From assembly GCA_013368375.1 (NCBI GenBank), contig JAACJP010000010.1, forward strand, positions 62,001-126,000: a stretch of 64,000 nucleotides of DNA, given 5' to 3'. Positions 1-10,763 of this stretch are shown here, piece by piece. Both the position numbers and the translations under genes were made by a program. The notes under the pieces are model-generated. The model made no database searches and had not been told where the DNA came from. It was given only the letters and a program-made list of their open reading frames with translations. The stretch comes from Tricholomella constricta. Taxonomy: Eukaryota > Basidiomycota > Agaricomycetes > Agaricales > Lyophyllaceae. The stretch's first letter is position 1, and each line of letters opens with the position of its first letter.

Positions 1-687
1 TTAGTTGTTTTGTTGTTGTGCGCAGCACCTACAGGCCTTCTAGCTCTATCAACGCGATGATAATCGTGGCTGACAAAAACAACATCAGCAATTTGCACGT
101 CAGTGCACGAAAACTTGCATTATTTGTAATCCATGTATGCGCGCTTGCCCAGTACTGTAGGTTGATAACAGCTGTAAGTTTGGATATCAGCCCATGAGGC
201 GGCGGTCGCTTGAAACGCACCTTTGGGACTTAAGCCACCACTAATGACGAAGGCGTGCGCGCCGAAACTTGCCAGCGTAAGATCAACCCCCCCCCCCCCG
301 CCCCTCGAGGCGCCGTCCCGAGGTCCCGCGTTGCTGAGGGCGAATAAGATGATGAAACAGTGGAGGGATCAGGACTGAGTTGATGTCAAAGGAGGGGGGG
401 GTTAGACACTAAGCAACACGGTGGCTCCCTACGAGGTTTGGACTTGCAAGGTGCCGCTAGGCACGACCACCGTTTGTCTGTGCTGCAACGTCGTGGTCAC
501 GGGTAGGAAGTTGAACTTTGACCTCGCCTTCAGGAATCAGAACCAGACACCACGTGACCGTTCCACGGTCACACCTTCGTTGATCTGATCAACATTGATA
601 CGTTGACCAATGTACTGTCTATACTTCGAGTCTTCGCCTACAGAACCTCTCCTCTTCCTCAACGTTAATCTCCACCATGGACAAACG
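1..687. other. Non-coding left margin
   Basis: No supportable gene is seen here. The stretch contains a C homopolymer near 287-300, a G-run near 395-402 and ordinary mixed sequence. It may be the promoter side of the kinase-like fragment that follows at 688. Confidence 0.5.
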
Positions 688-765
688 ATGACCAACTTCA
701 TTGTCGTATCCAGCTACCAGCCCCTCGATGTCGACGGCGCAGGCGCATACGGCGTCGTCTGGTCA
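688..765 (+). pseudogene. MAP-kinase first-exon fragment
   Basis: The translation from the ATG at 688 gives MTNFIVVSSYQ followed by a glycine-rich loop of the form G-A-G-A-Y-G-V-V-W. This is the pattern at the start of fungal MAP kinases (F.V...Y..L...G.GAYGVV). The similarity stops at about 765, where an intron donor would be expected. What follows is not kinase sequence but an isoprenoid synthase remnant, so this is an isolated exon-sized fragment. It could be a relic left by transposon capture or by rearrangement. The call rests on one short motif only. Confidence 0.4.
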
Positions 766-805
766 GTACAATCATCCTGACATCCCGTTGATCCTACCTT
801 GACAC

Positions 806-1200
806 GCAAAACCAGTCGCGCAGAACTTCTACGGCATCCCCGAAACCATAAACGCTGTAAACTACGTCTTCTGGCTCGCCTACTGATGACTCATCACCCT
901 CCACGACCAATCCTCCTCCTCCTCCGCCCTCGGCCCATGCCTCGACGCCATTATAATCGGTACGCCCACCCCATCCCCTGAGTCACATCTTGCTAACCAC
1001 AGAGCAAAACCAGTCGCGCAGAACTTCTACGGCATGCCCGAAACCATAAACGCTGCAAACTATGTCTTCTGGCTCGCCTACCAAGAACTCTTCACCCTCC
1101 ACGACCAATCCTCCTCCTCCTCCGCCCTCGGCCCATGACTCGACGCCATCATAATCGGTACGCCCACCCCATCCCCTGAGTCACACCTTGCTAACCACAG
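806..1200 (+). repeat. 198-bp tandem duplication inside pseudogene
   Basis: The block beginning GCAAAACCAGTCGCGCAGAA at 806 recurs at 1004, a period of 198 bp. The copies are near-identical over an exon plus the following intron (both end TTGCTAACCACAG). The first copy has a TGA where the second reads CAAGAA, and both have Cys/stop differences near the end of the exon, so the copies have diverged slightly since duplication. Confidence 0.85.
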
Positions 1201-2092
1201 ACTTGTACAGGGGAGCTGCTGTCGCTCCGCCGCAGACAAGGCCTCGAAATTCCGCGTTGCGATTCGCTCTCGTATCCTGCGGAGGAGGAATATGCAAATA
1301 CGTATCGATGGCGAACAACAGTAAGTTGCCCCTAAAGGCTGGCCCGCCTTCTCACTCTTGTCGTTTATTCTAACACTACGTTAGGGACAGAGACGGGCAG
1401 ACTTCCTGCGCATAGGAATCAACCTAACAACGGCGTGCTTCACCAGCACCGTCGACGTGTAAATATCTCATACTCATCTCCTTTTTCCTCGCCTCCTACT
1501 CATGCGCGCATAGCGACTACGTCCGGCTCATAAACCTTAATCGATATATCTTTTCAGATCCGAGACAACCTCATGAACCTCTAGAATACGAAGGCAAGTG
1601 CCCTTTCTCTACGCGCGCAACGACACGAACGCCTGACAAGTAATGTACGAAAAGAAGTATATGTACGTGAAGAAGAAAGGCTTTGTGTAACACCTGACGG
1701 AGGGTACATTATCCTTCCCCATAGTACACGCCATCCACGCCAATACCACCAACCGCCAGGTTCTCGGTACGTTCCTTGCCTCTCCGCCTTCCCTTCCCTT
1801 CCCTTCCACCCCTTTCCCTTCCCTTTCCCATCCCTTCCCTGTTGCTCTCCCTCTTTCCCCTGCCTCTACCCATACTTACAACACCTCCCCAGACATCCTA
1901 CGGAACGCCCCACCACCTCAACCCTCTAAGTCCACGCCCAAACTACCGGCAGCACAACACCAGGTCCTTCGCGTACACGCACGGCGTGCTGGAGTCGAAA
2001 AGCAGATGTGGGCGGTGATTGGAAGGTTCGCGTTGAAGAATATTATGGATCGCTTGCATGTGGAGGAGGAGGTGCGGCGATGGTTGGCATGA
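806..2092 (+). pseudogene. Geranylgeranyl diphosphate synthase pseudogene
   Basis: Intact enzymes of this family condense IPP with allylic diphosphates to C20 GGPP for prenylation and terpenoids. Pieces recognisable in order are: QNFYGIPETINAVNYVFWLAY (twice, from a tandem duplication), then ELLSLRRRQGLEI near 1208 matching the ELL.LHRGQG.. block, IRDNLMNL near 1559 matching the second metal-binding region (IRDDYMNL), LTEGTLSFPIVHAI near 1692 (the LTEGKFSFP block) and a C-terminal LHVEEEVRRW ending at 2092. The family Asp residues are damaged, there are in-frame stops in the duplicated exon and after MNL, and the C-terminal exon is split over two frames. The N-terminal third with the first DDxxD is absent. 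I infer a non-functional decayed copy. Confidence 0.65.
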
Positions 2093-2511
2093 GCCTTGTG
2101 TGTTTGGTTGAGGCTTGGATGTACCGTATCCGACAAGCCGGGGAGGGTGGACGTTATGTTTGCCGTGTAGCCGAATAGGAAGCACTTTAGTTCACTGTAT
2201 GACTGGGCTAATGCTGTGAGGGACGTACGGCGAACTTTGCGGGCTTTCCATTGGTTTCTCCCTACCTGATCTCGAATATCGCCGCCCGACAGTAAGATGA
2301 GTAATTGAAACATGGCATCAATAACTTGCCAGGCGACACTAGTCCACCTTCAATCCATGGGCTCATCGTCGGGCATCCACTCATCCAACTTTATAGGCCC
2401 GCCTCTACGATGATCGGCAAAGGCGACGGTGCAAGGTGTTCTGCTCTATTTATGCCTGTTGAGTTGTATCGGGCTTAACTTTGGTCAATCAACTTACATG
2501 AATATCACAAC

Positions 2512-3782
2512 ATGGATGACGTTGCTCAATTCCATGACGCTTTTGCCAAACATCTTTCGTCTCGTCTCTCTGCTCCCATTACTGCTGAGTCAGAGGCCAA
2601 TACCAACTTCCATGAATCATCAACTCTTTCCCCGAAAAATCGTATTAGACGGCGCTCTGATAAGCAGGATAGTAAGCATCGAGCACTTCAAGTCATCTCG
2701 AGAGCATTGCTGAATCCAAGTACGTACGTCATTTCCTGCGTGACATCTACCGTTTTCTCACTCTGTGTCCTAGTCTATCTTGACTGGAATATTGAACTCT
2801 ACGCAGACACGAGACCTGCATTGAGAGTGCAATTGTTCCAACACCGTGAGCTTGGCCGCGTTGATGCCCCCGCCACTATAGTCGACAAGACGGGGATCAC
2901 TGTCCTTTGGTACTTACCAAACATATTGCCCAGGAGGATACAAGTACGTGGTAAGTTAACCTTGCCAGCGTCTGCTCACCATTTCTGCTTGAAGGATGAA
3001 CTTTTCGATGCCGCCACGTTGTTAAATGATCTTTTGCGTGCAAGCGTCAAAGACTCCCGATCGTCCAGCTGGCGGGTGGCTGAGGATAGCTACTGCTACC
3101 CATCTTTGTCTGAACCCACCATTACACCAGGTGCTGTCAATTTCTCGTCAGGATGGTATGCGCAGGGTCATTCAGTGCGTGTATTTTACTACGCATGAGC
3201 TTATCATTCACGCCTATCTCGTGAAAGTCAAAGTGCTCTACTCTAAAGCCCTCTTTGAACCTTAGACAGTCCAGCGCTGCTAATGAGTGGCTTTTAAAGA
3301 TTGCCTCTGCTGAAGTTATTCTTAATGGCATCCTTTCCATCACCCATCCTCATCTATACGATGATGCCTCTGCAGCTTTAAGCAAGATCCAAGAGCTTCC
3401 TGAAACGCGGGACATCGCTTCTCATTGGCCTTCTGTGTACACAGGAATATCGGTTATTGCTAATCGCTTCACTGTTCCTCATACAGATAGATTCAGCCGC
3501 CCTTGCTGGTTTGACTGTCTTGCCAGCATCGGTCCTTTTGAAGCTGCCTACCTTGAATTTCCGGACATCGGCCTCCGCTTATCGTATCATCCGTGCACTG
3601 TTGTGAACCTATGCGGAAATATACTCAGACATAAAATGATGGAGTGGGAGGGCGGGGAGCGCGTTTGCATGGCGCATTACATGCGCAAGAATGTATTCGA
3701 TTTTTTAAACTTAGGTGGATCTGGGTGGGTTAGGCAATCTGATTTCGAGGCATTGCACGGAGACCCAAGGTTTCGCAGTTAG
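2512..3782 (+). CDS. TET/JBP-type 2OG-Fe(II) DNA dioxygenase
   Basis: TET/JBP enzymes oxidise the methyl group of 5-methylcytosine (or thymine) in DNA using Fe(II) and 2-oxoglutarate. Four exons can be read: 2512-2719, 2774-2943, 2995-3174 and 3270-3782, all with GT-AG introns (54, 51 and 95 nt), giving 356 residues. The catalytic half carries the iron-binding H-x-D in VPHTDRF (about residue 257), the distal His in ILRHKMMEW (about 306) and the 2OG-binding Arg in GERVCMAHYMR (about 316). The upstream SGWYAQGH and WLL/ILSITHP blocks match the expanded mushroom TET/JBP family. All key residues are present and no stop interrupts it, unlike the Helitron downstream. The start at 2512 (MDDVAQFHDAF) is the first Met that keeps the conserved region open. 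Family-level assignment is by eye; 5mC as the substrate is inferred from the family. Confidence 0.75.
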
Positions 3783-5567
3783 ACTTTGTTTCCACGTATC
3801 TCGTGCGTTTTTTTTTGCAGCTTTTCACAGGGGTTATTGACGCAGTCATGTATTCTCAGCTTCCTGAATGATGACATGAGGATACGGAAAGGGAACGCGC
3901 ATTGTTGTACTGTGTGGAAAGCTGTTTGTGCAGCACCTAGACCATTAATCTTTAGAAGAGGAATCTTACGTCCGTTCCCTTCTCTGCTTCTTTACCAGCT
4001 CTCTTTCGTCTTCCCTGTGTCTGCTATGCTCAGCATGGATGGTGAGCACCTCGCATTTTTTGTCTGCTTTTCCCTTTATTGTGCGGCTGGTGAATATGCC
4101 TCTTGGTCCATTACGCTGATTACCTGGACCATCTGAACATTGCGATCATTTCTTTGAATTGTGGGTTACATAGAGCATGACGCTACTTTTCAACACTAAC
4201 ATTGAATGCCCTTAGCGCGCCGTTGATTTTGCATGCCATGTGCCATTCTCTCTTGTTTGCTAACAATTAATTTTGCTGCTTTCAGACTCTAGTTCTGTCG
4301 ACGGGACTGCTGCTATGCCTACTGTTGCCATTGATGAGTCTATTGAAGACTTCCCCTCAATTGAGTTCATGAGTCAGTCCCTTCATCTGTAAATTTATCC
4401 TGCGATTCAGAAGCTTTCCTTAGTCGACATGGATCATGAAATGCAGGGATTTCAAGGCAATTTTCAGGCTGGCGAAGAGCTATCCTGCTTCGACGACGAT
4501 CACCGCGCGGAATGGGAGGGTCAGTCCTCCTGGTTGCCTGGCTGCATTTTCAACACTCATTACTCCCGTTGTTTAATCTCCTTGTTTTCAGGCCACATGG
4601 ATTGGTTGGTAACGCAGCTCATTGATATCACGGAAGACTACGGGGATCTTGAGTGGCTTTGTCTGTATTGCTTACTACCAACCCCTTGCTTGCGTGGTTC
4701 TAGGCCTTACCATTGTCTTTACAGTCTATGACTTCCATCGATGCGAGTACTGCTCGGTTCTTGGAAGCCATGAATGGTTTTGTCGGGGGCCATTTACCTT
4801 CTTATATGAGGATGGCGATTCCTTTTTTGACCAAGAAGGTGCGTTGCAATATTTCAGCATCTCCCTATCTTCTGATTGCATGGCTCCGCTCATCCTCCGA
4901 CTGCATGGCTATGTTTTAAAGTTGCTCGTGCGGAGGCAATAGATGTTGACAACTAAGTTTGCAGTGGTGCTTTCCTGAAGTTCGCTTCTTGCATATATTT
5001 TTGCTTGCTCTGGACTCAACATAATAAAGCCGGTTGCCAGTGGAATGAAACATATGTATATTGTTGAATATGTAGTGATGTAGCAACCCCGTAAAGCTAC
5101 TTTTACTCAGAACTGAAAGTGAACAAAGCCTTCACGTAGAATCATTGACGCGCTTCTCAGACTCTTCGCCGTGGGCGTATCCGTCATGTGATAAGAACAA
5201 CCAACATTTTGCGCTTCGAAATCCACGCTCTTCTTGACGGTCTATGTCTCCTATGTCTTTTACGTGCCTGGTGCTACAAGCCATTTGAGTATGTTCAACC
5301 AGTTCTTCTCTTATAGCTTCTTGTAGCCTGATGTTCTGGCAGCTTTGATTCGCCTGCCTACCTCTTCCCTGTTCATCACCAGCTAACGATCTTCAAGGAC
5401 GTCAAGGTACGTACGATGTCAATTGGGAGAGTGTTCTTGACCAACATGTTTATTTCTAGAACGCAGATGTTCGGAACGCTAGTCCCTTTTCCTTCGGAAA
5501 CAGTTCAAGTTCAATGCCAAACCAGGTCTTCTCTGCCCACCTTGGGTACAAAATAGGCATTATACAC
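3783..5567. other. Region between dioxygenase and Helitron
   Basis: No family is recognised. Two short acidic stretches are open on the plus strand. One reads DSSSVDGTAAMPTVAIDESIED at 4285-4390 and ends in TAA; the other (4429-4731) reads MDHEMQGFQGNFQAGEELS with a D/E-rich follow-up. They could be exons of a small unknown gene or a 3' remnant. An AATAAA-like polyadenylation signal lies near 5022. Several GT/AG pairs suggest introns but I could not build a consistent model. Confidence 0.35.
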
Positions 5568-5640
5568 CACTATGAGCCTTTGGCTTACCATGCCCATGAG
5601 CCTCTGGCTTACCATCGATTTCATGAGCCTTTGGCTTACT
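5568..5640 (+). repeat. Three-unit minisatellite upstream of Helitron ORF
   Basis: The phrase ATGAGCCTTTGGCTTAC is repeated three times within about 70 bp (near 5572, 5595 and 5622), with spacers of slightly different length. It is a short degenerate direct repeat with no evident coding value. Confidence 0.7.
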
Positions 5641-5974
5641 GCATTCCCTACGGGCCTTTCTACCGTATCCTGCACTCCTCGACATCCATCCCATATATAC
5701 CTCGTACCTATTTTACTTCTCCACAATTCTCTGTTGGTCTATCTTGTTATGCGCTTTATGCCTACCCTACTTCTGTGTTGCCCTGCTTCCTCCGTAATCT
5801 CCAAGCATCACGTAACACTTGGATATATCTGTATGATGCGCTCAAAGCCTGGTTCCGTAGCCGTACCTGCCACACGATGGTTTTGCATCACCGTGGATTT
5901 GTAAACTAGTGCATTTTTTCACGTAGCGATTCACGACAGATGTCAAAAGGACATGCGCTCTTGTTAAGTGGCTT

Positions 5975-8900
5975 ATGCAGCGTGGATTTATGTATAAACA
6001 CGATTTTGCCGCTGGATTAGAGCAACACCATGCATGTGAAACTCATGGCTGTCGTCTCAGCGTTGGGTGTGCCTCAGGTTCTGTCCTTGACTGCACTTCT
6101 GACCAGCATTTACCGTATTTCATATTGCTTGGGGACTGTTTATCTGTTTTGGATTTCTTTCCAAGCATTGGCCATGCTTTCCACGCATATGATTTCTCAT
6201 CATTATTTTGGTCGCTTGCTCCCAGCGATTCATTCACCGCAATTTCCACCTTGCCTTCTAAGCCGCATTATTCTCATCTGACAGGCGGAGGAAAGTCTGT
6301 GAAGAGAAAAAACCACTTTTTCACTGTCAATGATGTCAAGCCGTTTATAACAAGCGACTTCGTAGGGTCCTCTGAGGATTGCACTTTGAAGTTTATTGAC
6401 CATGTTGACAGCATTGGCATTTTGAATTACCCACCCGGAGAGGGCTTTGTGCATGCAAAAATACCCGTACATGAGCTTCCAAAACACATGTCAATGACCA
6501 ATGTCAAAGAGGTGGCACGGCTTCACCACGTTTCTCTACCAAGTCGACCTTACGAAGCAGATTTGCTAAGTGCTTTTGACGGCCACGCTTGCTTGTCTTG
6601 TAACTTGTTGTCTACTGTATTCTCCATCAACCCATCTCGTAAGGCTAAGCATAACACTACGCAAAAGGAAAGATATGCTGCAGCAAAGGTTGTCGACTTG
6701 GACGCCCATGAAGCGTTTGATCGCACACCCTTTCCCCCTCCTCCTCTAACGCCTGAGCTTTCTCATGACATTATAAAGGATTTTTGCGCTGAGTCATCGC
6801 CCAATATTCTAGAAGAAGCAGGTTGTGCCGTGTGTGGTACATTGGTCCCTGTTCACTCTTTGAGCCCTTTGAAACATATTAAACGCATGCTTCATGTCCT
6901 GGAGGCACCTGGCGTTACAAGGGTAGAGAGGAAATCTGATACCAAACCAATCAAAAGCTATACAGGTCCTGTGCTGGACTATTCATGCAACAGAGTCTGT
7001 AATACTTGCAGGGTGCATATAAGAAAGGGGAACGTCCCTCCGCGTGCTTTAGCAAATGGCCTTTGGCTCGGGAAAGTCCCAGAAGTTCTTTCTTCTTTGA
7101 CTTTTATGGAGAGGCTGTTAATTGCACGGGTGCGCCACAACTGCAACTTTCTCCGCGTAGCATCCTCTGGCCATCATAAGATGAGGGCACATCTTGTAGC
7201 TTTTGAATCACCAGTCCCAAAAATATATGATGCACTGCCTCCTCCCGTGGAAGACCTTGATGATGTACTTGCTATCTTATTCACAGGTCCATGCAGACCG
7301 ACAGATGAAGATTACCAACGTGCGCCTGTCTTGGTGAGAAGGCGTGCTGTTAGAGATGCTCTGGAATGGCTAATTTTGAACCACTTCGACTATTCAGATG
7401 TTGCGATATCGGATGAGAATCTCTCAAAATACCCTGAAGATTCTCCTCCGGTCTCCGTGGTGTACAAGCAAAGCGACACTAACAAGATTGCTGAGGCAAT
7501 GAGTGTTCATGATAATAGTGATGAGGAAGGCATAGACTCCGGTGAAGTTCCTTTCATAGTACATGGCTTGATGGGCGATCAGCTGGGTACAAAGTCAGTG
7601 GAATCATTGAAAGGAATTGCCTTGAAGCACTGGAATTCTGGCGGCAAGGCGCTTCGGGTAGGACATTCTGGAAAAATGGAGTCGATATATAACAATCCTG
7701 ATTTGTACCCTCAGATGTTTCCCTGGTTGTTTCCTTATGGTCTAGGCGGCATAGGCTCAACGTCTCTTTGTGATTCAGCGCACAAGAAGCAGTTGCTAAT
7801 GTATCATGATAAACGCTTCCAGAAAGACTTGGCCTTTCCGTTTGCTGCCTTTAGTCATCAGCAGGTGAAGGCTAGTGCCACAGGGGGATACTTGCTAGCA
7901 GATAAGGCGAATTTCCAAGAAATTACCGATCGCTTACTTGACGTCGATCAAAATGTTCTTGCAGACATAGCAAAAAGGATGGAACGTGGCGACGTAGTGA
8001 AGCCTGAAACAGAAGAGGAAAAACGTTGTTTCCAGGTAATTAGAGATTTGGACCATGTCGGGGGAAAGGTGAATGGTTCTGTCACCAGCAAGAAGTTCAT
8101 GCGGAATGAAATATGGTCCCTTGTCGCAAATCAAGGTGCTCCTTCATGGTACATTACACTCTCACCAGCCGACGTATGTCACCCCATATGTCTGTATTTT
8201 GCTGATTCAGATGAGAAGTTCGAGCCCATTTTAAGGACTGATGACCAGCGGTTCCGTCTAATTGCACAAAATCCCGTTGCGGCTGCCCGCTTCTTTGATT
8301 TCATGGTCAAGCTGTTCATCAAACATGTTCTTGGATTCGGTTCAGATCATCCAGGCCTGTACGGTGAGACATCAGTGTACTATGGTACTGTGGAGCAGCA
8401 GGGCCGGTTGACTCTCCACCTCCATCTTTTACTTTGGATCAGAAATGGTTTAACGCCTGATGAGGCACGTAAAGCAATCATGGACCCAACATCTCCATTT
8501 CAGCGTGAACTTGTTCAATATTTGGAGGCAGTCCATCAAGGTGAATTTACCACTGGAACTCTAGATGAGGTTCGAGAGGCAGTTTCTGCTGCGTCTCAGG
8601 TACCGGGATATCAAAGCCCAATAATGACACTACCTGAGCCACCTCCAGATGCATGTTTAGAAAAATGCACTGCCTGTGATTGCTGTAAAGAATTGAAATC
8701 GTGGTGGACCCGATTTTCCTTCACTGTTGATGATATCCTGTTTAAGTCAAATATACATACGTGCAGGTCTAATATTAATAAGGACGGCTCACAAAACAAG
8801 AGCAGACAATATCAAGGCTGTTTAGACAATGCTTGGGGTACTTGTCGCGGCCGCTTCCCTCGGCCACTTTTCAAGCAGACTGAAGTTGATCCTGCCACTG

Positions 8901-9013
8901 GATCGCTTAATATCAAAAAACGGGAGGCCTGGATTAACACAGTATCAGCAGCCGTGTCTTATCTTTTTCGGTGCAATACTGATGTTACGAGTTTGCGTCA
9001 GGGACTGCAATAA
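5975..9013 (+). pseudogene. Helitron Rep segment (DUF6570 + HUH)
   Basis: This 1012-codon segment is the N-terminal part of the transposase that would nick and join single-stranded DNA in rolling-circle transposition. Around residues 285-400 lies a Cys-rich block (AGCAVCGTLVP, CNRVCNTCRVHI, KGNVPPRALANGLWLG) typical of DUF6570. Residues about 560-1010 are the Helitron_like_N region with FPWLFPYGLGG, LSPADVCHP and the HUH metal site in GRLTLHLHLLLW (about residue 814). It ends early because one base is lost just after CNTDVTSLRQG. The next frame resumes with the catalytic tyrosines at 9022. The ATG at 5975 is only the first in the open frame; an upstream exon is possible. Confidence 0.8.
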
Positions 9014-9021
9014 AGGGCGTC

Positions 9022-9576
9022 ATGTACTATGTTACCAAGTATGTCACAAAAACGTCGCTCAAGACTCATGTAATTTTTGACACGGTGCGCTCTGTTTTTC
9101 AGAAAAACACTGAAGTATTAGGTGGGAGCGCACCTCGCCAGGAGAAGGCAAGACAGCTCATGACAAAGATTGTAAATACACTTACAGTAAAAATGGAACT
9201 AGGATCACCGTTAATATGTCTGTATCTTCTTGGTAACCCGGATCACTACACAAGTCACAAATATAAAGCTTTTTATTGGCGAACCTATGTAATGGAAATG
9301 TTGGCTGCTTGGCCAGACCAAGAAGGCATCACCAATCGTTTGCCGGAGAAGGTAATGTTACTTCAACGTACTAATGGTAGAGTTGTGGGTCTGTCTCCTG
9401 TATATGATTATATTTATCGTGCACCAGAACTTGAATCAATGTCTCTGTATGATTGGGTGTCAAGGTGTACGCGCTTCAAGGGTGATGCTGAAGATATTGA
9501 AGTTATTGAGGAGATGTTGAGCTTGACCTCAATATTAAGCAGGAGCGTGACTTCTGCAAAAAAGACGACAGTCTAA
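9022..9576 (+). pseudogene. Helitron Rep catalytic-tyrosine segment
   Basis: This segment opens with MYYVTKYVTK, the Y-x3-Y-x2-K two-tyrosine motif of Helitron Rep, which would form the covalent DNA-protein links. It continues with the conserved RQEKARQLMTKIVNTLT, GSPLICLYLLGNPDHYTSH and FYWRTYV blocks. It lies in frame +1 relative to the upstream segment. From about 9520 similarity passes into another frame (DLNIKQERDFCKK is read in the frame of the next segment), so a second indel lies there and the TAA at 9574 is a consequence. It is not a separate gene. Confidence 0.78.
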
Positions 9577-9626
9577 TATATCCAGGACAGGAGGAAAGCC
9601 TGCCAGACGGTGGCGGTAAAGGAGGC

Positions 9627-10754
9627 ATGAGAAAGAGAACGGAGTCTACCATCCATAGTTTTTTGGAGGGCCATCCCTTGGCATCGACTCACCGCATTAG
9701 ATGTCTAGATCCTTGTAACGGGGTTGTACCCAACTTTACTGGTCAAGCGCTGCCACGTTACGATAGAGGTGATCGGGAGTTTTACTGCGCCACAATGCTT
9801 ACCTTGTTTATGCCATGGAGATCAGGCCTTGATCTCAAGAAAGAGAGGAAAACCTGGGATGATACCTTTGCAGATGCTAAATTCATTCCCAGGCATCAAA
9901 CGCTAATGAAAAACTTTAACATTCAGTATGAATGCATGGATGCTCAAGACGACTTTCATGCTCAGATGAAGAAGGGAAACCCTTTGCTACCAAGCTGGAT
10001 CAATGCACAGAGCTCTTTCATGTCAGAATTCCAGCAAGAGCAGCGGATTGATGACTTCACCTTTGATGAAACTAGGACCCAGGATGATGATGAGCTAGGG
10101 TATTCTTCAGAACTTGGAAAGATGCGATTTGGTAAAGAGGAGACCATGCGAGAGATGTGCGGAATCATAAAAGGGTCCGAATGGCACAATCCAGAAAGTA
10201 ACTTGCTTCCTGATGATACGGATCTGGCACCAGAGCCCCCTGAATTCAATATTCCTGGCGGTCAGTGGAAGGCATCGGTAGCAAAGAAAAGGGCGGCAAT
10301 CCTTGAACAGAGGACAAAGAACATGCCTGAAAATGCTGGCTCCAATTTCCACAAGGGTGCAGATCCGAACATTGTTGAAATTGTAGATAGATCATACCTC
10401 ACCAAAAAATGCCAGACGGGGAAATGGAAAGCAACCATTAAAGGCATTGTCCTTGACTTTAAATTAAACAAGGAGCAGCAAAGAGCTTTCTCAATCATTG
10501 CAGCCCATGTCGCCAACCCAAATTCTGAACCTCTGAAAATGTATATCGCTGGTATGGGTGGCACAGGAAAGTCGCAGGTCTTGAAGGCAGTTATTAAATA
10601 TTTTGAAACAAGGAAGGAGTCGCATCGGTTTGTAGCAGTGGCTCCAACTGGAACCGCCGCTGCGCTTTTGGGAGGCTCGACGTACCATTCAATTTTTGGG
10701 ATATGCGACATGTTTGAGCAAACTACCACCCAGCTTGCACAGGTGAAGTCCTGA
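9627..10754 (+). pseudogene. Helitron PIF1 helicase, Walker A half
   Basis: This is a continuation of the Rep-helicase. The frame is actually open from about 9523, and the ATG at 9627 is internal. It includes the Rep-helicase linker (FLEGHPLASTHRIR, MPWRSGLDLK) and the beginning of the PIF1/RecD-like helicase: LNKEQQRAFSIIA (Q-motif), then Walker A in AGMGGTGKSQVL (about residue 308), then APTGTAAALLGGSTYHS (motif Ia). It stops at TGA 10752-10754; the very next in-frame codons restore the helicase (TGVNYVFFDEVSM). The stop is therefore a point nonsense mutation unless read through. Confidence 0.8.
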
Positions 10755-10763
10755 CTCACTGGG

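Noticed and set aside
1788..1840. CCCTT repeat as telomere-like sequence
   Set aside because: It is an irregular pyrimidine tract inside an intron-like stretch of the pseudogene and is not the TTAGGG-type repeat of fungal telomeres.
1918..2313. Minus-strand 131-codon open frame
   Set aside because: It overlaps the GGPPS remnant on the plus strand and has no recognisable motif.
5514..5909. 131-codon open frame upstream of the Helitron as a real gene
   Set aside because: It is built around the ATGAGCCTTTGGCTTAC minisatellite, with overlapping frames on both strands and no conserved motif.
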